Shown: in pieces, positions 1 through 6,133 of the stretch | Layout: the number at the start of each line of letters is the position of its first letter | How positions within the stretch are numbered: position 1 is the stretch's first letter | Source: Deltaproteobacteria bacterium | GTDB taxonomy: Bacteria; Desulfobacterota; Syntrophia; Syntrophales; UBA2192 | Length of the DNA stretch: 7,308 nucleotides | Assembly (NCBI GenBank): GCA_026388445.1 | Contig: JAPLJU010000302.1 | Coordinates: 1 to 7,308, forward strand | Direction: 5' to 3' | Position numbers and translations under genes: made by a program | Notes under the pieces: generated by a model | Told to the model about the DNA's origin: nothing | Databases searched by the model: none | The model's input: the letters and a program-made list of their open reading frames with translations, nothing else

Positions 1-678
1 AAAGCCGTCCAATTAAACGGCAAAAACAGCCGGATGCGGAACAATCTCGGCATGGCTTACGCGATGAAAGGCGAGTTCCATCTCGCGATGCGGGAATTTG
101 AACAGGCCGGCGACCGGCTTGCGGCTCACTACCTCATGGCCCGTCTCCATTATGACCGGGGCCTCTTTGAAAGAGCGAAAGTGGAATACGCCGAGGCGCT
201 GAACCTCAATCCCGATTTCGCGGGGGTGAGAAGAGGGCTCGAGGCATCGGAGGCCATGGCGAAGATCACGCAGGCTGCCGGCGCCCGTACCGTTGGGGAT
301 GAAGCCGGTAAGACGGTGATCGCGGAGGGAAATCAAGAAATGAAAACACCGGAGGCCTTGTCCCTTCAGGGTGCGGGCATCGAGGTTTCAAACGGCAGCG
401 GCGTGAACCACATGGCAAGGGAAATCGGGGATTATCTCAAGGATCGGGGCTTTAACGTTGTCCGGCTGACAAACGCGGACCACTTCAACTATGCCGATGG
501 GAGCATTTTCTGTCGAAAAGGGTATTGTGACAGGGCATACGAACTCGCCATGTGGCTGCCGGGCGTCCAGGACGTTCGGGAAACAGACAGACTTGACCGT
601 GAGCGTGTCAAGATTAAAATTCTCATCGGAAAAAACCAGTCAAGATACAGAAGCCTGCTCGTGGCGAATCGGAGTTAA
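1..678 (+). CDS. TPR protein with C-terminal LytR_C-like domain (5' end outside window)
   Basis: The frame is open from base 1, so the start codon lies to the left and 225 residues are visible. Residues 1 to about 75 form tetratricopeptide helices (motifs such as NNLGMAYAMKGEF and AKVEYAEALNLNPDF), a fold used for protein-protein docking. After a low-complexity linker, residues about 126-213 (from GIEVSNGSG to KIKILIGKN) match the LytR C-terminal (LytR_C) domain pattern: a short strand with an NGSG turn, a helix, then FNVVRLTNAD. Two cysteines (FCRKGYC) lie inside this domain. The stop TAA is two bases before the ATG of the next TPR gene, so the two are almost certainly co-transcribed. TPR plus LytR_C proteins are common in Tad/Flp pilus and similar envelope loci (known); membership of such a locus here is inferred, because the upstream genes are not in view. 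The signal sequence, if any, cannot be seen. Confidence 0.8.
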   Translation, partial: KAVQLNGKNSRMRNNLGMAYAMKGEFHLAMREFEQAGDRLAAHYLMARLHYDRGLFERAKVEYAEALNLNPDFAGVRRGLEASEAMAKITQAAGARTVGDEAGKTVIAEGNQEMKTPEALSLQGAGIEVSNGSGVNHMAREIGDYLKDRGFNVVRLTNADHFNYADGSIFCRKGYCDRAYELAMWLPGVQDVRETDRLDRERVKIKILIGKNQSRYRSLLVANRS

Positions 679-680
679 TA

Positions 681-1646
681 ATGCAAATGATGAAGATCAG
701 AATGTCCCGGATCATGGTGGTCGCCGTGTTTGCCCTCTCGATGACGGGGTGTTCCCTCTTCGGCGCCAAGGATGCCTACACAAAGGACGTTGAATATCGG
801 AAACAGCTCGAGCGCCAGAAGCAAAAGGCCGCCGTGGCCGTGGATGAGAAGGCCGAGAAAAAAATTCCCGAACTCGATGCTGCGGGCTATGAAAAACTGG
901 GGGATCAGTACATCCGGCAGGAAAACCTCGGGATGGCCTTTCTCCAGTATGAAAAATCCGTCCGGATGGATCCAGGCCGAGCCAGTGTGCGATACAAGAG
1001 GGGCCTTCTGCTGCTCAAGCGCGGGTTGAACGCGGAGGCACTCGCCGAGTTCGAGAAGATGAGGGAAATCGATCCGGACAGTCCCATGGCCTACGAGGGA
1101 AAGGGACGGGCCTACCTGGCGGAAGGGGAACTGGGTGAGGCGAGGAAAGCCTTCGAGGAAGCCCTGAGAATGGACCCCAACCTCTGGCAGGCCTATGTCT
1201 TCATCGGCGTCATGGATGACAGGCAAAAACGCTACGATGAGGCGATCAGGATGTACCAGAAGGCCATTGCCATTCATCCGAGATCTGCCGCGGTCTTCAA
1301 TAATCTCGGGATGTCATACTTTTTCAAAGGGGAATTTGGAAAGTCTGCGGAGGCCTTCAAAAAGGCCTTGAAGTATGACCCCGCAAACCAGAGGGTTCAG
1401 AACAACCTGGGCGTAGCTTATTACAAGCTGGGGAAATACGGTCAGGCATTAGAGGCTTTCAAGAAGGGAACGGACGAGGCGAGTGCCTACAATAACATAG
1501 GCTACCTGCAGATGTCCGAGGGGAAGCTTGAGGAGGCCGTGAAATCCTTTGAGAGAGCCGTGGAACTCAAGCCCAGCTATTACGTCAGGGCCCATGAAAA
1601 CATGCAGAGGATCAAATCGGCCGCGGAATCCCGGGACCGGCCCTGA
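681..1646 (+). CDS. Seven-TPR outer-membrane-type lipoprotein, TadD-like
   Basis: This 321-residue protein starts with a lipoprotein signal: basic residues, a hydrophobic stretch, then the lipobox MTGC with Cys24 as the probable lipidation site. Serine at +2 favours outer-membrane sorting by the E. coli rule. A charged linker (about 30-66) leads into seven consecutive TPRs at about 67-100, 101-134, 135-168, 169-202, 203-236, 237-268 and 269-302. The sixth is shortened (GTDEASAYNN), as in the preceding protein. ATG 681 is preceded by GGAG at 671-674 (six-base spacer), which lies in the last codons of the upstream gene. TPR lipoproteins of this kind act as assembly scaffolds, for example TadD/PilF/PilW-type pilotins of pili (known). 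The exact partner is unknown, and no symbol is assigned because TPR similarity alone is not specific. Confidence 0.85.
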   Translation: MQMMKIRMSRIMVVAVFALSMTGCSLFGAKDAYTKDVEYRKQLERQKQKAAVAVDEKAEKKIPELDAAGYEKLGDQYIRQENLGMAFLQYEKSVRMDPGRASVRYKRGLLLLKRGLNAEALAEFEKMREIDPDSPMAYEGKGRAYLAEGELGEARKAFEEALRMDPNLWQAYVFIGVMDDRQKRYDEAIRMYQKAIAIHPRSAAVFNNLGMSYFFKGEFGKSAEAFKKALKYDPANQRVQNNLGVAYYKLGKYGQALEAFKKGTDEASAYNNIGYLQMSEGKLEEAVKSFERAVELKPSYYVRAHENMQRIKSAAESRDRP

Positions 1647-1721
1647 AAGATCACTCTTCGATGGATCCCGCCTTCAGAGTCATGCCGGCCTTCTCATAAC
1701 GCCGGGGGGACCGTTTCTTCG

Positions 1722-2555
1722 CTATTCTTTTTTACCGTTTGTGTATGCCACTTCCACACGCTGAAGCCCCTCCGATAGAAGGGAGATGACGGCGGCGACG
1801 GCCACGAAGATGACGGTACGGGCAACATCTTCCATCAACGGCGCGTTGTTCATGAAGAGGTAGCTGCTGAACATGAGGTAGACCCCGAGCGCCACGGCGA
1901 TGGATATGCCTTTCCGCCCCCACCAGATGGCCGCCAGAACGATGGGGATATAAAAGGCGTAAGAGTACGAAACATCCGTTTTCAGAAGTGCGTGATAGTA
2001 AAAAACCATCGCGCCCGCGGCAAAGAGCAGGAACGCCATGATGGAACTTTTGAACTTTTCCAGGGCGCCGGTCATCCGGATGAAGTTCAGCATGCCGAAC
2101 TTCTTATCCAGGTCCTGCCGGACCAGTTCTTCGTATTTCGCCGTGATGACGTGGACGGCGTAGTCAAAAATGAGCATCATCCGGTTCAGGCTCTCGATCG
2201 CATGCCTGCGCTCATCGGCCGTGACAAAAGTGATGTGAAAATCGCTGTAGAGCCAGATATGCCTCCTCATCAGGACGAGAACGTAAATGGCTTCACTGGA
2301 GGGGATGCCATCGCGGTATCGTGCCTCCGCATACCGTGAAAAAAATTGATAGGCCGTCTCGTAGGGTTTTTCGCTCAGGAAAATGGCCCGGAAGTGATGG
2401 TAGAATTCCTCCGCCTGGGGGAGCGCGTCCTGCTCGGAAATGTAGTGGTACGACGGTGTTCGGGGGTTCTTGATCACGTCGAAATACCACCGGACAGCGA
2501 TTTCCCTCGCGTGATTCTCCGCGATATCAACTAATTTGGATGAGTATTCTCTCAT
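1722..2555 (-). CDS. RsbRD_N-like sensor domain plus four-helix membrane module, no output domain
   Basis: The protein has 277 residues from ATG 2555. Residues 1 to about 145 are all-helical with features of the RsbRD N-terminal sensor domain: HAREIAVRWY near the start, a mid-region RYAEARYRDGIP, then VLMRRHIWLY. This domain occurs in stressosome RsbR paralogues and as an input domain of histidine kinases (known). Residues about 170-261 hold four hydrophobic segments, with FYIPIVLAAIWWGRKG typical of the DUF4118-like membrane sensor found in KdpD-type kinases. The protein ends about 15 residues after the last helix (LLSEGLQRVEVAYTNGKKE), where a kinase or cyclase would normally follow. It starts 16 bases after the stop of the upstream gene; AGAGGA overlapping that stop, or AGGCGG just before the ATG, could be the RBS. 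A longer TTG start at 2600 would overlap the upstream gene and is less likely. The function is probably signal reception; its output is unknown. Confidence 0.7.
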   Translation of the reverse strand: MREYSSKLVDIAENHAREIAVRWYFDVIKNPRTPSYHYISEQDALPQAEEFYHHFRAIFLSEKPYETAYQFFSRYAEARYRDGIPSSEAIYVLVLMRRHIWLYSDFHITFVTADERRHAIESLNRMMLIFDYAVHVITAKYEELVRQDLDKKFGMLNFIRMTGALEKFKSSIMAFLLFAAGAMVFYYHALLKTDVSYSYAFYIPIVLAAIWWGRKGISIAVALGVYLMFSSYLFMNNAPLMEDVARTVIFVAVAAVISLLSEGLQRVEVAYTNGKKE

Positions 2556-2571
2556 TCCGCCTGTGATTCCT

Positions 2572-3288
2572 CTAAAACCTGAACTCGTACGCCAGGACAA
2601 AGCCGCCCGATGGACAGGGTGCCATTGTCACGGTGTGTTTTTCCGACTTGACCCAGTCAGGGGCCCAGTCCTGGGTTTTTAAAAACCGGTATCCCTGGAA
2701 CACGGCAAGAGCCGCCATCGACGCCGCGAAGGCATTTGCCGCCGCTTCCCCGGAGTAGTGCTCGACCCCCTCGATGTCCCCCTGAAAAGTCCTGCCGTTT
2801 TCCTGGTTCGACCGGCGAATGACCCAGTAATCCAGGGCGTAGAGGATGGGGTTTATGATATTCCAGGCCATCATGCCGCGGACGAAAGCATCGTTTTTAT
2901 CGATCTGGTCCACGTCAAGGATGATTTCCGCTGTCGCTGCCTGGGCAAGAAGCCCCGCCGAATAGACGGCAAAGCCCTGTGATGTGCTCATCTCACCTGT
3001 CGTGAAGGCGATGGGCTGGTTGTAGTTTCCCGCCTCCCAGCTGATCGATGTGTCCGTTACTTCGGCGGCCACCGCGTGAGCCCCTTCGTGGATCACGGCG
3101 GCGGAGGCCATACCGGCGAAGAACTTAAACACGGAGAGGGACGTCAAATCTTCGTCGGCAAATGCCGGTGCAGGATGCAACAGCAAGGCGAGGAGCACCA
3201 CAACGAGCAGCGATTTAGCCGTTGCGAGGGATCTCCGTCGCCCCGTGTGCCCACGGGTGAAGGCAGTGGGCTTCTTTTTGTATGCCAC
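2572..3288 (-). CDS. Secreted or membrane protein with HEGAH zinc-protease-like motif
   Basis: I do not recognise the family. From GTG 3288 the product is 238 residues. A basic region (GRRRSLATAKS) is followed by a hydrophobic core at about 26-38 and a signal-peptidase-like AFA/DE site near residues 44/45. HEGAHAVAAE begins at residue 67 and fits HExxH, the zinc-binding catalytic motif of many metalloproteases; it resembles the HExxHA of M50 site-2 proteases. A second motif, NPILYALDYW at about 146-155, sits in a hydrophobic stretch and resembles the NP/LD third-ligand motif of M50. Further semi-hydrophobic stretches lie at about 105-124 and 182-202. The C-terminus ends in aromatic-alternating LAYEFRF, like an outer-membrane strand. 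Protease activity is inferred only. The start is uncertain: GTG 3345 would add 19 residues but has no close RBS, whereas GTG 3288 has GGGAG 11 bases upstream. It heads a two-gene unit with the sensor-like gene downstream. Confidence 0.65.
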   Translation of the reverse strand: MAYKKKPTAFTRGHTGRRRSLATAKSLLVVVLLALLLHPAPAFADEDLTSLSVFKFFAGMASAAVIHEGAHAVAAEVTDTSISWEAGNYNQPIAFTTGEMSTSQGFAVYSAGLLAQAATAEIILDVDQIDKNDAFVRGMMAWNIINPILYALDYWVIRRSNQENGRTFQGDIEGVEHYSGEAAANAFAASMAALAVFQGYRFLKTQDWAPDWVKSEKHTVTMAPCPSGGFVLAYEFRF

Positions 3289-3816
3289 GTCTGGGGGTGC
3301 TCCCGGTTTCGGTGATAACACTTTGAAAATCGGAATCCCCGGCACCGAACTTTAGTGATTTGGGCTCCCCCTTTATGGCCGGTCTCTCACCCGGGTTATA
3401 CGGGTTGTCGCGGCGTCCCTCCTGCGATCTTTTTATAATTCATTCAACAGGTTAAACGAGCAAAGGTTGTGCCATCAGGGCCCCTTGCGGGGAAGTATTT
3501 CCCTGCTCATTTTAAGATTGGGATCACGGGGAGGAAGGTTCAGACAAGGGCAATAAAAAAGGCGGGCGTAAACCCTGTCTTTTCAAAGTCTTCCGGCCGT
3601 CTATCGTTTTGAAGTCTGTTTTTTGATGGCGGGCCTTGTCATGTGGGCGTCCAGGTCAAGACTTTGACGCCATGTGACAGTGACGCGGGTTTTATCCTGC
3701 GCAGGCAGGGCAGATATCACGGAGGCGTTTTGTCCGCCGGCTTCCGCTCTCTCCTGTCCCGGCAATGGTCAATTTCAGATGATGTTCATGATCCTGTTGT
3801 GGTAAAAAAGCAAAGC
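3289..3816. other. Long intergenic region, no supported gene
   Basis: Between the divergent genes at 3288 (-) and 3904 (+) I find no coding sequence with both an RBS and a convincing protein. The stretch contains an isolated TATAAT at 3434-3439 without a matching -35, and two mutually exclusive short hairpins at 3481-3503 (CCCC/GGGG with loop TTGC, or GGGAA/TTCCC with loop GTAT). It also contains a larger imperfect dyad at 3637-3679. It could hold 5' regulatory sequence for either gene, a small RNA or a decayed gene; none can be assigned from the sequence. Confidence 0.5.
3637..3679. other. Imperfect inverted repeat, potential RNA hairpin
   Basis: TGTCA at 3637-3641 pairs with TGACA at 3675-3679, and GGCGTC at 3646-3651 pairs with GACGCC at 3666-3671. 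A small internal loop lies between the two stems, and the terminal loop is 14 bases. Inside that loop TCAA/TTGA offers an alternative short stem with the outer GGCG/CGCC. No T-tract follows on either strand, so it does not look like a terminator. Confidence 0.4.
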
Positions 3817-3845
3817 TTGACTCGATCTCGCGATGAATCTATTGT
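3817..3845 (+). promoter_or_regulatory. Candidate sigma70 promoter P1 (distal)
   Basis: TTGACT at 3817-3822 and TATTGT at 3840-3845 are separated by 17 bases. The -35 matches consensus at five of six positions; the -10 is weaker. The perfect palindrome TCGCGA lies in the spacer at 3828-3833. It would drive the aminotransferase gene. Confidence 0.45.
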
Positions 3846-3870
3846 CAATCGGTAACGGAAACATTATACT
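3842..3870 (+). promoter_or_regulatory. Sigma70 promoter P2 (proximal) of the aminotransferase gene
   Basis: TTGTCA at 3842-3847 and TATACT at 3865-3870 are spaced by exactly 17 bases, each matching the E. coli consensus at five of six positions. Transcription would start near 3877, giving a leader of about 27 bases. Its -35 overlaps the -10 of P1, so the two promoters probably compete for polymerase. Confidence 0.65.
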
Positions 3871-3886
3871 CGGCTTCAGAATAGAA

Positions 3887-3894
3887 GGAGGAGG
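3887..3894 (+). promoter_or_regulatory. Strong RBS with two nearby ATGs
   Basis: GGAGGAGG ends nine bases before ATG 3904. A first ATG at 3899, only four bases from the RBS, opens a two-codon frame (ATG CCA TGA) whose stop overlaps the ATG of the aminotransferase. The long reading frame belongs to ATG 3904. Confidence 0.7.
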
Positions 3895-3903
3895 AACCAT
3901 GCC

Positions 3904-5013
3904 ATGAAGAATATGCTCGAAGGCATCGAGGAAGTCCTGCTCATGGGACCGGGGCCCTCCTGCGTGCCCCCCGAAGTCTATTCAGCCCTTGGCCGTAAGA
4001 CCCTCGGACACCTGGACCCCTATTTTCTGAGGATCATGGATGAGCTCAAGGGGATGCTCCGGGCGATCATGAACACGAAGAACGAGCTGACGATCCCCAT
4101 CTCGGGGACCGGTTCGGCCGGGATGGAGGCCTCTTTCGTGAACCTGGTGGAACCGGGCGACAGGGTCCTCATTCTCATCAACGGTGTTTTCGGTGTCCGG
4201 ATGAGGGAGGTCGCCTCGAGGCTCGGCGCAAACGTGGACGCCATTGAATTCACGTGGGGCACGCCGGTCGTTCCCGAGGTTGTGGGAAAGAGGCTCAAAC
4301 AGGAGACCTACCGGATCGTCGCCGTCGTCCACGCCGAGACGTCCACCGGCGTTCGTAACCCCGTGGCCGAGATCGGTTCATTGCTGAAGGGCTCGGACAC
4401 CCTCTACCTCGTCGACACCGTAACCAGCCTGGGGGGTATCGAGGTGCGGATGGACGACTGGGGGATCGATGCCCTCTACAGCGGCACCCAGAAGTGTCTT
4501 TCCTGCCCGCCGGGTCTCGCGCCCCTGTCTTTTTCTGACAAGGCAATGGCCAGGCTCAAGGGCCGCAGGACGAAGGTTCCCAACTGGTACCTGGACCTTT
4601 CACTCATCGCCAGCTACTGGGGAAAAGACCGCGTTTACCACCACACGGCACCGGTCAACATGATCTACGGTCTCTACCAGGCCCTCCTGATCATCCTGGA
4701 AGAGGGGCTTGAAAAAGTTTTCGCACGTCACCGGCAGAATCACCTGCTCCTGGTTCGGGGGTTTGATGAGATGGGTCTCAAGATGCTCGTGGAGGAGCCT
4801 TATCGGCTGCCCATGCTGAACACGGTCCTCTGTCCCGGGGAGGTCAATGAGCTTTCGCTCAGGCGATGCCTCCGCAGCGACTACCGGATCGAGATCGGCG
4901 GAGGCCTCGGACCCCTGGCGGGGAAGATCTGGCGCGTCGGCCTCATGGGGCACACGGCGAGAAAGGAAAGCGTCGAGAGGCTCCTTTCGGCGCTGAGAAA
5001 ACTTATGGGATGA
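3904..5013 (+). CDS. Class V PLP-dependent aminotransferase (alanine/serine-glyoxylate type)
   Basis: This 369-residue cytoplasmic enzyme has the normal length of the alanine-glyoxylate/serine-pyruvate aminotransferase family (fold type I). GPGPSCVPPEV at about 15-25 is the N-terminal family signature, and SGTGSAGMEA at 67-76 contacts the PLP phosphate. HAETSTG at 143-149 and VDTVTSLGG at 170-178 follow, with Asp171 expected to bind the pyridine nitrogen. SGTQKCLSCPPGL at 193-205 contains Lys197, the Schiff-base lysine. YHHTAPV at 245-251 and WRVGLMGH at 343-350 complete the active site, with Arg344 the likely substrate-carboxylate ligand. All key residues are present, so it should be active. 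Such enzymes move an amino group from alanine or serine to glyoxylate or pyruvate; some relatives act on ureidoglycine or pyridoxamine, and the sequence alone does not decide. It has its own promoters and a strong RBS, and may be co-transcribed with the small membrane protein 87 bases downstream. Confidence 0.9.
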   Translation: MKNMLEGIEEVLLMGPGPSCVPPEVYSALGRKTLGHLDPYFLRIMDELKGMLRAIMNTKNELTIPISGTGSAGMEASFVNLVEPGDRVLILINGVFGVRMREVASRLGANVDAIEFTWGTPVVPEVVGKRLKQETYRIVAVVHAETSTGVRNPVAEIGSLLKGSDTLYLVDTVTSLGGIEVRMDDWGIDALYSGTQKCLSCPPGLAPLSFSDKAMARLKGRRTKVPNWYLDLSLIASYWGKDRVYHHTAPVNMIYGLYQALLIILEEGLEKVFARHRQNHLLLVRGFDEMGLKMLVEEPYRLPMLNTVLCPGEVNELSLRRCLRSDYRIEIGGGLGPLAGKIWRVGLMGHTARKESVERLLSALRKLMG

Positions 5014-5100
5014 CGGGCTGTTTATCCATGGATCCAAACGGTTTGAGTGATGCCGTTCAGATACCGGGAGGAAACTTGTCGAAAAGACAGGGATGAGCCT

Positions 5101-5286
5101 ATGAAACCATTTACAACCCTTGCTGTTGTCTTGTTTTCGCTTATTTCCCTGGTTCACATTTTACGGTTGATTTTCCGGTGGGAGATCGTCGCTGCGGGCT
5201 GGGTGCTTCCCATCTGGGTTAGCATCCCCGGCTTCATCGTCACGGGCGGGCTGGCGTTTCTGCTCGCGAAAGAGATGCGGAAATAG
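5101..5286 (+). CDS. Small two-helix inner-membrane protein, unknown function
   Basis: A 61-residue protein with two hydrophobic helices: residues about 4-24 (TTLAVVLFSLISLVHILRLI) and about 33-57, which includes WVLPIWVSIPGFIVTGGLAF. They are joined by the short FRWEIVAAG segment, and the protein ends in the charged KEMRK. The layout (LVHILRL, a WE pair, then P-WVS-PG) resembles a type of small conserved membrane protein I associate with proteobacteria, but I cannot name a function. ATG 5101 has AGGGA at 5089-5093 with a seven-base spacer; an earlier in-frame start at 5047 lacks this and would put a charged leader before the helix. No separate promoter was found in the 87-base gap, and no clear terminator, so transcription from the aminotransferase promoters is likely. 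The bidirectional terminator follows directly. Confidence 0.8.
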   Translation: MKPFTTLAVVLFSLISLVHILRLIFRWEIVAAGWVLPIWVSIPGFIVTGGLAFLLAKEMRK

Positions 5287-5300
5287 GGGAGGTATCCTGT

Positions 5301-5361
5301 AAAAAAGGCCTCACCTCTTCGCCGAATGATTCGGTACGAAGGGGCAAGGCCTTCTTTTTTT
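5301..5361. terminator. Bidirectional rho-independent terminator
   Basis: AAGGCCT (5305-5311) pairs with AGGCCTT (5347-5353), CCTCTTCG (5314-5321) with CGAAGGGG (5337-5344, one G-T pair), and CCGAA (5322-5326) with TTCGG (5330-5334). The loop is TGA. A T-rich tract at 5352-5361 follows on the + strand, and the A-run at 5301-5306 is a T-tract on the - strand. It lies between the convergent genes ending at 5286 (+) and 5378 (-) and serves both. Confidence 0.9.
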
Positions 5362-5377
5362 CAGATAAGAAGAGCTC

Positions 5378-5977
5378 TTACTTCGAGACCTTGAGCTTCT
5401 GGCCGGGCTGGATGGACTGCTCGGGGTTCAGATTGTTGAGGCTTCTCAGTTCCGTGAGTGAGATGCCGTATTTTTTTGAGATCTGGAAGAGGGTCTCACC
5501 CTTTTTGACCTCGTGGTAGCGCTTTTTCGCCGTGGCGGTGGTTTCTTTTTTCGGTTTTTCTTTCACCGCTGCCGCCGCCGGCTTTTCCGCGGAGGCCGGT
5601 TTCTTCTCGAGGGACTCGACCCGCCTGGAGAGCGTTTCCAGCTTCTCGGCAAGGGCTCCCTCCGCGCCCGTTGCCGGAACGCTCTGGAGGGCGAGGTTTT
5701 TCTCGAGATTGATCACCCGTTCCTCCATCGCCTTGAGCCGCGTTACCTCTCCTTCCATCTTGGTGACCTTGTTCCTGATCAGGTCCTGTTCCCCCGTCCC
5801 TCCGGGACCCCGTCCGAAGAAGAAGGAAAAGAGTGCGAGCACGAAGAAAAGCGCGATCAGGGCCCCGCCGGCGATGAGCAGAAAACGCTTGGGGCTTTTT
5901 GGGGGTTTGCGATCCGGCGGAACATAGATGTCGTTATCCCTCAAATCCTTGAATGTGTCGTCCAGTTCATCGATCAT
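5378..5977 (-). CDS. Membrane-anchored coiled-coil protein with C-terminal LysM domain
   Basis: The 199-residue product has an acidic cytoplasmic N-terminus (about 1-30, ending in the basic KPPKSPKR) and one membrane span at about 32-54. A periplasmic coiled coil follows at about 64-126 (heptad-like KVTKMEGEVTRLKAMEERVINLEK, then EKLETLSRRVESLEKK), then a Lys/Ala/Pro-rich spacer. The LysM domain is at about 153-197: YHEVKKGETLFQISKKYGIS, then LRSLNNL and QPGQKLKV. LysM domains bind N-acetylglucosamine-containing glycans, here probably peptidoglycan (known). With no enzyme domain visible, a structural or scaffolding role at the cell wall is inferred. ATG 5977 is chosen because GGGAGG sits six bases upstream. 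Longer starts, ATG 6016 and TTG 6043, would add 13 or 22 residues; the first has no RBS and the second a poorer one. It is monocistronic, with its own promoter at 6081-6108. Confidence 0.85.
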   Translation of the reverse strand: MIDELDDTFKDLRDNDIYVPPDRKPPKSPKRFLLIAGGALIALFFVLALFSFFFGRGPGGTGEQDLIRNKVTKMEGEVTRLKAMEERVINLEKNLALQSVPATGAEGALAEKLETLSRRVESLEKKPASAEKPAAAAVKEKPKKETTATAKKRYHEVKKGETLFQISKKYGISLTELRSLNNLNPEQSIQPGQKLKVSK

Positions 5978-5983
5978 TGGCTC

Positions 5984-5989
5984 CCTCCC
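5984..5989 (-). promoter_or_regulatory. RBS that fixes the start of the LysM gene
   Basis: Read on the - strand, GGGAGG is followed by six bases and ATG at 5977-5975. It is the best-placed Shine-Dalgarno sequence among the in-frame start choices. Confidence 0.7.
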
Positions 5990-6080
5990 GAATAAAGGTT
6001 CGTCCGTTGGGCCCATTTTGCCATTTCTGGAACGAGATTTCAAGATGACCCTGCCTCCATGCCTTAATTTATAATCGTAA

Positions 6081-6108
6081 TTTATACATTATTTCTCGCG
6101 GCAGACAA
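6081..6108 (-). promoter_or_regulatory. Candidate sigma70 promoter of the LysM gene
   Basis: On the - strand, TTGTCT (6108-6103) and TATAAA (6086-6081) are separated by 16 bases, in an AT-rich stretch that contrasts with its GC-rich surroundings. The leader to ATG 5977 would be about 100 bases. The -35 is about 35 bases from the probable left end of the insertion sequence, so the insertion left this promoter intact. Confidence 0.5.
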
Positions 6109-6133
6109 CACAATTTTTTATGCTTGTTAGAAG

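Noticed and set aside
675..1277. 200-codon open frame on the - strand
   Set aside because: It is antisense to the TPR lipoprotein, whose repeats are unmistakable, and has no recognisable domain.
1643..1710. Possible terminator between the convergent genes (CTGAA/TTCAG and CCGGC/GCCGG inverted repeats)
   Set aside because: The stems are short, the loops long, and no T-tract follows on either strand in the right place.
2556..2600. TTG start at 2600 for the sensor-like gene
   Set aside because: It would overlap the end of the upstream gene, and the added residues do not look like part of the sensor domain. ATG 2555 fits the operon spacing better.
3434..3439. Perfect TATAAT on the + strand
   Set aside because: No -35-like hexamer lies 16-18 bases upstream, and no gene starts at a suitable distance downstream.
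3643..3855. 70-codon open frame on the + strand in the intergenic gap
   Set aside because: It has a GTG start without an RBS and no recognisable pattern, and it runs through both candidate promoters of the aminotransferase gene.
4600..5157. 185-codon open frame on the - strand
   Set aside because: It is antisense to the conserved C-terminal half of the aminotransferase, and its composition looks like reverse-strand noise.
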